From JASHSH01 sp036490215 (lineage in GTDB: Bacteria > Pseudomonadota > Alphaproteobacteria > Rhodospirillales > Magnetospirillaceae): a stretch of DNA of 64,000 nt. Positions 16,509 through 27,400 of this stretch are shown one piece after another. How positions within the stretch are numbered: position 1 is the stretch's first letter; every line of letters begins with the position of its first letter. The notes beneath the pieces are model-generated. The model was not told where the DNA came from. It did no database searches and was given only the letters and a program-made list of their open reading frames with translations. The translations under genes were made by a program, and so were the position numbers. The stretch lies in the NCBI GenBank assembly GCA_036490215.1, contig DASXEH010000026.1:1-64000 (forward strand), given 5' to 3'.

Positions 16509-17930
16509 ATGAATGTTCCTGCCACTCGACCCGATACCCGCCGCCGCGGCATTGGCGGCCTGACCTTGTTCGGCGGATCGCGTTCGTCGCTGATGGCCGA
16601 AGCGATTCCGTTTCAGGACCCGATCGACGAGATCTCGGCCGAGAGGCCGCCGCGCTATCTGCGGTCGATCTTCTATATCGTTGTCGTCATGTTCATCGTC
16701 GTCATCACGGTGGCCTCCATCGTCAAAGTCGACATGGTGATCGTCGGCACCGGCCGGCTGGTCACCGACACGCCGCCGATCATGTTGCAGCCGATGGATC
16801 TCGCGATGATCCGCGAGTTGCGCGTGCATGCCGGCGATACCGTGAAGAAGGGCCAGATTCTGGCGACGCTCGATCCGACTTTCGCGCGCGCCGATCTGGT
16901 GTCGCTGTCGTCGCAACAGAGGACGCTGCTGGCGCAAGAGCATCGCCTCGAAGCCGAGCTCACTAGCGACTCCTACACTCTGCCGGCCTCGCCCAATTCC
17001 GACGATCTCCTGCAGCAGTCGCTCTACAACCAGCGGCACGACCAATATAATTCTCAACTGCGCGTCTACGACGAAGACATTCAGCTGCGCCGCGCCACTC
17101 TGCGGACGACGCAGGACGATTTGTCGTCCGCCGTGAAACAGCTCGAGGTCGCCAAAGACGTCGAAACCATGCGCACCACGCTGATGCAGTCGCAGATCGG
17201 CTCGAAGCTTCAATTCCTCGAAGCCAAAACCAATCGCATGCGCATCGAGCAGGAACAGCAGGACGCCACCAACAAGTTGGTCGAACTTCAGCACGAATTG
17301 CAGTCGAAGGAGGCCGAGCGGCAGTCCTTCGTTGACCAATGGCGGCACCAGATTCTCGAGAATCTGGTCGATACCCGTACGCAATTGGCCAAGGTCGACG
17401 AAGGCGAGACCAAAGCGTCGCGCATGAACGATCTGGTGGTGGTCACCGCGCCGACCGATGGCGTGGTTCTGGATGTGGCCAACCGTTCGCCGGGTTCGGT
17501 GCTGCGCCAGGCCGAGCCTCTGGTGACGATGATCCCGTCGGATGCCAAGCTGGTGGCCGAGATTTCGATCGATTCAGGCGATGTGGGCTATACCACCGCC
17601 GGCGACGAGGTCGTGGTGAAGGTCGACGCGTTCCCATATCAGCGCCACGGCCTGTTGCCGGGTAAACTCCTGTCGATCGGCGAGGAATCTTTCCCTGGGC
17701 AGGGCAGCGGCCCCGATACCGGGATTCCGCTCAGGAATAAGGACGGTGGTGCGTTCCATCGCGCGCGCGTCGAGCTACTGAGCACGAAACTAGAGCATTT
17801 GCCCGAGGGTGCCCGGCTGATCCCCGGCATGACGCTGACCGCCGATATCAAGGTCGGCACCCGCAGGGCCATCTCGTTTTTCCTGTTCCCGATTACCCGG
17901 GCACTCAATGAGAGCATCCGGGAGCCTTGA
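16509..17930 (+). CDS. Type I secretion membrane fusion protein (HlyD family)
   Basis: The 473-residue adaptor bridges the ABC transporter and the outer-membrane channel. It has a cytoplasmic N-terminus of about 52 residues, one transmembrane helix at about 53-72 (SIFYIVVVMFIVVITVASIV), a lipoyl half-motif with VKKGQILATLDPTFARAD, a long alpha-hairpin or coiled-coil region (about 130-320), the second lipoyl half (VTAPTDGVVLDVANRSPGSV) and a C-terminal beta-barrel ending PGMTLTADIKVGTR. That C-terminal motif is typical of HlyD/PrtE adaptors. It is in an operon with the ABC transporter and directly precedes the giant repeat-protein gene, the probable cargo. Confidence 0.95.
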   Translation: MNVPATRPDTRRRGIGGLTLFGGSRSSLMAEAIPFQDPIDEISAERPPRYLRSIFYIVVVMFIVVITVASIVKVDMVIVGTGRLVTDTPPIMLQPMDLAMIRELRVHAGDTVKKGQILATLDPTFARADLVSLSSQQRTLLAQEHRLEAELTSDSYTLPASPNSDDLLQQSLYNQRHDQYNSQLRVYDEDIQLRRATLRTTQDDLSSAVKQLEVAKDVETMRTTLMQSQIGSKLQFLEAKTNRMRIEQEQQDATNKLVELQHELQSKEAERQSFVDQWRHQILENLVDTRTQLAKVDEGETKASRMNDLVVVTAPTDGVVLDVANRSPGSVLRQAEPLVTMIPSDAKLVAEISIDSGDVGYTTAGDEVVVKVDAFPYQRHGLLPGKLLSIGEESFPGQGSGPDTGIPLRNKDGGAFHRARVELLSTKLEHLPEGARLIPGMTLTADIKVGTRRAISFFLFPITRALNESIREP

Positions 17931-18442
17931 TTTTCTGTTTTCACCCCATCATCGAGGTGCCGAGCATTGTTCGGAATCGCCATAAAACAGCGTGTTGTGC
18001 TGTGTTTATGCGTCACGAAATTCAACTAAACGGCGAGTCGGTTTCGATTGGATTACGCTTCCCGAGGATCGCGTATCGTCTGATCTTTAACTATAAATCG
18101 GGATATCACTCCCCTAAAAAAGGGGGGTGATTCGGTCAATTGATCGGTTGTTCGGGCGGGGGTCCTTACACTATGATCTGGCGACCGAATGTTGGGGGCG
18201 GTGCCATAATCTTGAAGTTGATTTACTGAAATGGCTTCGCCTATGATCACTTCTAACTACAGGTAGTTGAGGGCGGGGTGGGTGTGCCGTGAATAGGGGT
18301 CATTGGCACCGATAAATCCGCAAAAAAGCGAACGAAGTTTGGGGTGCGACAAACACTCTGAGCTGATCTGAATCCGCGGTTCGGACGGGCCGCGGATGAG
18401 TGTTGTAGCGACAACTTTATCTTTTTGATCTGGGGGTATCCC
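17931..18442 (+). promoter_or_regulatory. 512-bp leader of the giant repeat gene, rich in hairpins
   Basis: No convincing gene is seen here. Inverted repeats in order: CATAAAACAGC/GCTGTGTTTATG (17981-18010, one base bulged), TCACTCCCCT/AGGGGGGTGA around an A5 loop (18106-18130, one G-U), AACTAC/GTAGTT (18255-18268), ATCCGCGG/CCGCGGAT (18372-18397), and GTTGT/ACAAC (18402-18415) followed by a T-rich stretch at 18416-18427. The last one looks like a weak intrinsic terminator just before the start codon, so attenuation is possible. The sequence TTGATT-N18-TATGAT (18218-18247) is a candidate promoter. The region is clearly less GC-rich than the flanking genes. Confidence 0.5.
18218..18247 (+). 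promoter_or_regulatory. Candidate sigma-70-like promoter for the giant gene
   Basis: TTGATT (18218-18223) and TATGAT (18242-18247) are 18 bases apart. They match the consensus hexamers at 4/6 and 5/6 positions and would give a 5' leader of about 190 bases containing the two hairpins at 18372-18415. A second TATGAT at 18172 has no good partner. Low confidence without transcript data. Confidence 0.3.
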
Positions 18443-21400
18443 GTGAGCCTTACACAAACGCAAATTCAGTCGCTCTCCACGACCACGGTGGCTGGCCTGA
18501 ACGCCACAGCTATCGCCGGGCTCACCACCACCAACATCGCGTATTTCTCTACAACGCAGTTCGCTGTGTTCTCAGCGACGCAGATCGCGGAGTTCGATCC
18601 GACGATTGTTGCAGCGCTCACCACCACTCAGGTTGCGGTCCTCAGCGCCACCCAGATCGGCGCTCTGTCCGCCACCGACGTTGGATCGCTCACGGCAACG
18701 GAAATCGGTGCGTTCACCAAGACCCAGATCACCGAATTCAACGCCACCCAGATCGGCGCTTTGACTTCGACGCAGCTTGGTGAATTCGGCACAGTGCAGC
18801 TCGCGGGTTTGTCGACCGCTGATGTTGCCTCGCTCTCCACCGGCCAGCTCTCCGGCTTGACGGCGACCCTCGTCGCCGCGCTGTCAGTGGGCCAGGTGGG
18901 CGCTCTCACCACGACGCAGGTCGCTGCCCTCTCGACCACGCAGTTCGGCGCACTCACCAAGGCGGAAATCGGCGAACTCTCGGCCACCCAGCTCAATGCG
19001 CTCACCTCCGGCGAAATCGGCTCGCTCACGTCGACCCAGGAATCCGGTCTGAGCACGACCCAGATCGGCACGCTGACGGTCACGACGCTCGGCTATCTCA
19101 CCTCGACGGAAGTTGGTCTTCTCAGCACCGGACAGATCGGCGCGCTGACCAGCACCGATGTTGCCTCGCTCACCAGCGCGCAGACGGTTGGCCTGACGGC
19201 AACCCAGATCGCAAGCTTCAGCACCACCCAGATCGGTGCCCTGACCTCGACCGCTTTTGGCGGTTTGACCTCGACGACCGTTGCTGCTTTGAGCGCAGCA
19301 CAGATGGGCAGCGTCTCGGCGGCCGACGTCACGGGTCTGACCGCGACGGAAGTCGGCGCCCTCGCGGCGACGCAGATCGGCGGCCTGACTTCGACGGCTT
19401 TCGCCGCGCTGACCTCGACCGAAGTCGAAGCCTTCACAACCACCCAGATCGGCGGCCTGACGGCGACTGACGTCACGGGTCTGTCGGCCGGCGTTGTTGC
19501 GGCTCTGGCCGCGACGCAGGTCGGTGCGCTGTCAACGGCGGCTTTCGCCGCGCTGACCTCGACCGAAGTCGGAGCTCTATCCGCTGCGCAGGCGGCTGGT
19601 CTGACTGCCGCCCAGGTCGGCGTGCTGACCACCACGGAAGTCGGCGCCCTCGCTGCCACTCAGATCGGCGGCTTGACGGCCACCGCGTTCGGCGGCCTGA
19701 CCTCGACCGAGATCGGCAACCTGACCGTCACCCAAGTCGGTGGCCTGACATCCGCTCAGGTCCAGGTGCTGACGGCGGCGCAGGTGAAGGCTCTCACCGC
19801 GACTCAGGTCGGCGGTCTGACCTCGACGGCCTTCTCGGGTCTGACCTCGACGGAAGTGGGCACGTTGAGCGCGACCCAGATTGCCGGCGTGTCGGCTGAC
19901 GACGTCCAGACTCTGTCCGCGACCGAAGTGTCCGCGTTGACCACGACGCAGATCGGCGGCCTCACGGTCACCGCATTCGCCGGTCTGTCGACGACCGAAC
20001 TCGCCAGTTTGACGGCAACGCAGCTTGGCGCTGTGTCGGCCGCCCAGATCGCTGATCTGACCTCGACCGCATTTGCATCCCTCACGGCCACGCAAGTTGG
20101 CACGCTGTCGGCGACGCAAATGGGCGCGCTGACCGCGACGGAAGTGGGCGCGCTGAACACGACGGAAGTTACGGCGCTCACCGCTACGCAGATCGGCGGC
20201 CTGACCTCGACGGCCTTCGCCGGTTTCACCAGCACGGAAGTTGATGCCTTCTCGGCCACCCAGATGGGCGGCCTGTCGGCTGGCGACGTCACCGGTCTGA
20301 CCACGACGACGGTGTCCGCCCTGGCGGTTACCCAGTTGGGCGGTCTGACCTCGACGGCCTTCTCCGCTCTCACCTCGACCGAAGTTGCCGCGCTCACCGC
20401 GATACAGTTCGCTGGCTTGACGGCCGCTCAGGTGTCGCAGCTGACCACCGGCGAAGTCGGTGCTCTGGCGGCAACCCAGGTCGCCGCGCTCTCGGCCACG
20501 GCTTTCGCGGCGCTGACCACCACCGAATTGACCGCGCTGACCTCCACACAGTTCGCCGCCCTGTCGGCGACTCAGCTTGGCGTGCTCAGTTCCACGCAGG
20601 TTGTGGCACTGACATCCACCAACGTTGCGACGCTGTCGGCGGTGCAGGCCGCCGGCCTGAACTCGACCGAAGTCGGCGCGCTCACCACGGGTGAAGTCGG
20701 TGCGCTTGCGGCCACGCAGATCGGTGCTCTGACGGCGACGGCGTTCGGCGGCCTGACCTCGACCGAAGTCGACGCCCTGACGACCACGCAAATGGGCGCG
20801 GTGACCGCGGCCCAGGTTGCCACTCTGAGCACGACCGAAGTCAGCGGCCTCGCGGCGACGCAGATCGGCGCGCTGTCCACTTCAGCCTTCGACGCCTTCA
20901 CCACGACGCAAGTTGGCAGCCTGACCTCGACGCAGGTCGGCGGCCTGACTTCGACACAGTTCGGCACGCTCACCTCGACGGAAGTCGGCGCCCTGACGGC
21001 GACTCAGTTGGGCGCTGTGACGTCCGACGATGCGACCACTTTGACGACCACCGAAATCGCCAACCTGAATGCGACGCAAATCGGTGCGCTGAGCACCACG
21101 GCGTTGGAAGCGTTGAACAGCACCGCGCTCAACGGGCTGACGACGACTCAGATCGCCGGTCTGACGACGACGCAGATCAACGATGGCGGGTTTGAGACCG
21201 TTCTCGACTTGTGGTCGGCCACACAGGATGCGGCGCTGACGACGACGCAGATCGCCAGCCTGACCTCGATAACGCTCGATTCCATCACGCAGCTGCAGCA
21301 GTGGAACGCGACCCAGATCCAGGCGATCACCACGACCACACTGACGGGCATGAACTCCGTCGATAGCGGTTGGACGGCTGGCACCTTGGCCGCCACGCAG

Positions 21401-24400
21401 ACCGGCTATTTCACCTTCACGCAGCTGAACGCGTTGTCGTCCGCCGAGATTAGCGGCTTCACGACGACCGCGGTCGGCGGCTTCACGACGACACAGATCG
21501 CGGGCCTCAATAGCGCCTCGGTCGGCAGTTTGACGGCCACCCAGATCGGCGCGATGACGGCGACGCAGGTCGGCGCATTCACCACGACCGAGATCTCCGA
21601 GCTGACGTCTACGCAGCTTGGCAGCCTGACGTCGACCGAGGCCGCGGCCTTCTCGGCCGGCCAGATCGGCGCAATGACCTCGACGATCTTCGCCTCGACC
21701 TTCACGGACACTGAGATCGACGCCTTCACCGCCACGCAGATGAGCGGGCTGACGGCGGACGATGTCGCCGGCTTGTCTGCGACGGCTGGCACGGCTCTGA
21801 CGGCGACGCAGATCGGCGGCCTGACTGCGACCGCTTTCGCGGGCCTGACCGCGACGGAAGTCGAATCCCTCACGGCCGCCCAGATCAGCGGCCTCTCGGC
21901 AGCGGACGTCACCAATCTGACCACCACGGTTGTCGGCGCTCTGGCCGCGACCCAGATCGGTGCGCTCAGCAGCGCAGCCTTCAGCGCTCTGACCTCGACC
22001 GAAGTCGAGAGCCTGTCCGTGACCCAGTTCGGCGGTCTGACCTCGACGCAGGCCGCGCTGCTGAGCACGACGGTTGTCGCTGCCCTGGCGGATACCCAGC
22101 TCGGTGGCCTGACCTCGACCGCATTTGGCGGTCTGACCTCGGCTGATGTCGCGGTTTTGTCTGCCGCACAGCTGGATCTCGTGACGGCGAACGATGTCTC
22201 GGCCCTCACCACGACCGAAGTCGGCAATCTGGCGGCGACACAAATCGGCGCCCTGACTTCGACGGCGTTCGACGGCTTCACCTCGACCGAGATTCTCGCT
22301 TTCTCGGCGACCCAGCTGGGCGGCCTGACCAGCACCGATGCATCCACGCTGACCGTGACCGAAGTTGACGCGCTTTCGGCGGCGCAGATCGCCGGCCTGA
22401 CTTACACGGCTTTCGGCGGCTTCAGCGCGACGAACGTCGAGTCGCTCTCGGCGACTCAGATGGCCAGTCTGAACGCGACCGAAACCGCCAATCTCTCGAC
22501 GACGGTGATCGCCGCTCTGGCGGCGACCCAGATCGCCGGCCTGACCACGACGGCCTTCGCCGGCCTCACCACGACCGCGGTTGAGAGCTTCTCGACCACT
22601 CAATTTGGCGGCTTGTCGGCGGCCGACGTCACCGGCCTGTCGACCACGGTGGTTGGCGCGCTGGTTGCGACCCAGATCGGCGGCCTGACCACGACGGCTT
22701 TCGTGGCTCTGACCTCCACCGAGATCGAAGCTTGGACCGCGGGCCAGTTCGCTGGCCTGACCGCCGCCCAGGCTGCGACTCTGTCCACAACCACGTTCGA
22801 TGCCCTCGCCGATACGCAGCTCGGCGGCTTCACCGCCACGGCGATCGCGGGAGTGTCTTCGACGGCCATTGCCGGCCTGAACCAGACGGCGATCGGCGGG
22901 CTGAGCACCACGGCGATCGGCGCGCTCACCACGACGCAGGTGGCGGCGTTCACGGCGACCCAGATCGGCGGCCTGACCTACCAGCAGTTCGGCGCGCTCA
23001 GCACGACAGAAGTCGCGGCTCTGACCACCACTCAACTGGGTTCGGCGACAGAAGACGATATCGGGGAGCTAAGCGCCACCGCGGTTGCCAAGCTGAGCGG
23101 CACGCAGCTCTCGGCCCTGACCACCACAGCGTTCGATGGGCTGACCTCTGGCGAAGTGGCCGCGCTGACGGTCACGCAAGTCGCGGCTCTGACCACCACG
23201 CAGCTCAACAATGTGGTGTCGGGCTCGGGGGCCTTTTATGCGAGTTACTTGACCAGCACTCAAATCGGCGCGCTGACCACCGCGCAGATTGGTGGAATGA
23301 CGGCAACCTCGATCGACGACCTCACCACGGGCGTCAACGCTTGGAATCTGACCCAGATCCAGGCGATCTCCACGACCGCATTGCAGGACATGTGGTCGGT
23401 GCCTGTGTACCGCTATTGGGCTGGCGAGTATCTGGCCGAGACCCAACTCGGCTATCTCACCGTCACGCAGTTGAATACGCTGTCGGCTACCGGGATCGGC
23501 AACCTCGACGCAAACGACAACAGCATCGGTCTGACGACGACGCAGATCGCCGGTCTGAACGCCACGACGGTGTCAGGGCTCGACGATATCCGATTTGCGA
23601 TGATGAATGCGACGCAGATCGGCGCATTCACGACGACGGATGTCGCGACGCTGACCTCGACCCAGCTCGATCGGCTGGCGGCGACGCAGATCGCGGCCTT
23701 CTCGGCGGCTCAGTTGAATGCGATGACCACGACGGCCATCAACGAGTTGGGTGGAGATGACTTTACGACCACCCAGGGCAGCGGCCTGACGGTGACGGCG
23801 CTGAACTACCTCGGCAACAACTACAACCTCGATTTCAGCAGCACTGACGTCAAGGCGTTGACCACGACGCAGATCGCCGGTCTTTCGGCGACGTCGCTCG
23901 ATGATCTCACCACCTACGGCAACTGGAATCAGAGCCAGATCCAGGCGATCTCCACGACCGCTCTCCAAGGCATGCAGGCTGTCGACGACGAATGGACAGG
24001 CAACTATCTGACCGAGACCCAGGTCGGCTACCTCACCGTCACGCAGTTGAATGCGCTGTCGACCACGGAAATCGGTGATCTCGACACTAGCGATTCGGCG
24101 ATGGGCTTCACGGCGACGCAGATCGCTGGTCTGACGACGACATCGGTGTCTGGCCTTACCAACAATCAATTCTCCGAGATGAATGCGACGCAGATTGGCG
24201 CATTCACGACGACGCAGGTGGCGACGCTGACCGCGACCCAGCTCGACGATCTGGCGGCGACGCAGGTCGCGGCCTTCTCGGCGACCGAGTTGAATGCGAT
24301 GACCACGACGGCCATCAACCAGTTGACCGGAGCTGACTTCACCACCACCACGGTGTCCGGTCTGTCGGTGACGTCGCTGAACTACCTCGGCAATAGCAAC

Positions 24401-27400
24401 GACCTCGATTTCACCAGCACTGACGTCAAGGCGTTGAGCACGACGCAGATCGCCGGTCTTACGGCGAAGTCGCTCAATGATCTCAACACCAATGGCATCT
24501 GGAATCTGACCCAGATCCAGGCGATCTCCACCACGGCGCTGTCGGGCATGAATTCCATCGACAGCACTTGGACAGGCAATTTCCTGACCGAGACCCAGGT
24601 CGGCTACCTCACCGTCACGCAGTTGAATGCGCTGTCGGGCGGCGAAATCAGCGACTTCGACGCCGACGATTCGGCCATGGGCTTCACAACGACGCAGATC
24701 GCCGGTCTGACGACGACATCGGTGTCTGGCCTGGCCGATAATCAATTGGGGATGATGAATGCGACGCAGATCGGCGCATTCACCACGACGCAAGTCGCGA
24801 CGCTGACCTCGGGCCAGCTTGACGATATGGCTGCGACGCAGATCGCGGCCTTCTCCGTGACCCAGTTGAATGCGATGACCACCACGGCCATCAATGAGTT
24901 GGGCGGCCGCGACTTCACGTCCACCCAGGTCACTGGTCTGTCGATAACGTCGCTGAATTACCTCGGCAACGACGACGACTTCAATTTCAGCTCCACTAAC
25001 GTCAAAGCGTTGAGCACGACGCAGATCGCCGGCCTGACGGCAACGTCGATCGACGATCTCAGCACGCTCGGCACCTGGAATCAGACCCAGATCCAGGCGA
25101 TTTCGACGACCGCGCTCCAGCTTCTGTCGACTGTCGATGACTATTGGGCTGTCAATGATCTGACCAACACGCAGATCAGCTACCTCACCACGGCGCAGTT
25201 GGATGCGATGTCGTCGGGCCTGCTCGGCCAGATCGAACCCACGGGTCTGACCACGACGCAGCTCGCCAGTCTGAACACCACGGCGATCTCGGCGTTCGAT
25301 GATTGGCAGTTCGACGACATGTCGTCGACGCAGCTTGCCTCATTCACCGCGGCGCAGATGGCGGTGGTCACCGCGGGGCAGCTCGACGAGTTGACGGCGA
25401 CGCAGATCGCCCAATTCACGGCGACGGAAATCGGCGCGCTGACTTCGACGAACTTCGGCGGTCTGACGACGGCTCAGGTCGACGGTCTGACGGCCACGCA
25501 GATCGCCAAGGTATCGGCGGACGATGTGTCCGCTCTCACGATCACGACGGTCGATAGCCTGTCGGTAACTCAAATCGGTGCGCTGACTTCGGCAGCCTTC
25601 GCGAGTCTGACGGCGACCGAAGTCGAGTCCTTGACGGCCGCCCAGATGCGCGGTCTGAGCGCCGCCGACGTGACGGGCCTCACCACCACGGTGGTTGCCG
25701 CTTTGGCGGCGACGCAAATCGGTGCGCTGACGGCAACAGCCTTCGCCAGCTTGACCTCGACCGAGGTCGGTAACTTCACCAACGCGCAGGTGGCTGCCAT
25801 CACGGCCACCCAGGCGGCAACGCTGAGCGCGGCTGAAGTCGATGCCTTCACCACCACCCAGATCGGTCAGCTGACCGTCGGGGCGGTCGGCGGCCTGACG
25901 ACGACGGCGGCTGACAGCCTGTCGGCGACGCAAATCGGTGCTCTGACTTCGGGCGCCTTCGCTGGGTTGACGGCGACGGAGATCGACGCCTTCACGACGA
26001 CGCAGTTGGGCGGTGTCATCGGCAGCCAGTCGGCTCTGTTCACCTCCACTGAACTCAGCAAGTTCTCTGCTGCGCAGTTGAACGCGCTGCAAACCTCGGC
26101 GGTTGTAACGATCACGGTCACGGCGGAAGCCGGGCTGACGGCGACGCAGGTTGGCGCGTTGTCGTCGACCAATTTCGGCGCACTGACCGCGATCCAGGTC
26201 GGCGGGCTCTCCGCGGCGCAGGCCACCGGCTTGACCACGACCGAGGTCGCGGCTCTGAGCTCGGCCCAGGTTGGCGGCTTGGTTACCACGCAAGTCGCGG
26301 CCCTGTCGGCCACGCAAATCGCCGTGCTGACGACGACCGAGATGGGCGAACTGACCAGCGGCCAGGCGAGCGGCTTCACCTCGGCCCAGGTTAGCGATCT
26401 GAGCGACACCCAGCTCAACGCGATGACGGTGACGAGCATTGCCACGCTGAATGGCTCCGGCTTCTCGTCGACCCAGTTGATCGGCCTGACGGTGACGCAG
26501 CTCGACGCGCTGACCGTGACGCAGATCTATGCGATGAATTCGGATGCGATCGGCAACGGGTTGGCGCTGACGAACGTCTTCAACGACCTGACCAACACGC
26601 AACAGACGGCTTACAACCTCGAATCGGGCGCTCTGTCTCTGACGGATATCTCGTCTCTCAACGAGACGAAGATTCAGTCGTTCGTAGCGGGCTTCACCGC
26701 GGCGCAAATCGCTCAGATGACCGCGACGCAGTTCAACACCTATCTCACCACCACGCTGCTCGATGGCCTGACGACCGCCCAAGTTGCGAGTATCTCGGTA
26801 ACGGCGCTCGACGGTCTCACGACGACGACGTTCGAGACGCTCACCACGGCTCAGATCGGCGCTCTGACGAACACGCAAATCGCTCAGATGAGCGCGACGC
26901 AGTTCGGCAGCTATCTCACGACCACGCAGCTCGATAGCCTGTCGACTGCGCAAATTGCAGATATCTCGGTAACGGCGCTCGACGGTCTCACGACGACGAC
27001 GATCGACGCGCTCACCACGACGCAGATCGGTGGCCTGACCGCCACGCAGATTGCAGGCGCGACGGCGACCGTGTTCAACGCGATGACGGTCACCGAGGTT
27101 CAAACCTTGACCGTGACGCAGTTGAGCAATGCTTCGGCAACAGCCATCGCCGGCCTGACGGCAACGACGCTCAACACCATTCTCGTGGAACAGACTTCCG
27201 CGCAGTGGAACGCCACGCAGGTCCAGGCGATCACCACCACCCAGATCGGCGGGTTGAACTCGGTCGATAGCGACTTCACTCAGTATCTGTCGGAAACGCA
27301 AGTTGGCGAGCTGGCCGTTACGCAGTTGAATGGGATGACCACCACCGAGATCGGCTATCTCGACCACAGCGATACTGCGATGGGCCTCACGACGGCGCAG

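Noticed and set aside
14340..17384. Minus-strand open frame of about 1000 codons opposite the ABC and HlyD genes
   Set aside because: A GC-rich shadow frame: His/Arg/Asp-rich, no domain, fully overlapped by two clear genes.
17927..18130. Small plus-strand frame of 67 codons after hlyD
   Set aside because: No ribosome site or family likeness, and it overlaps predicted hairpins of the leader.
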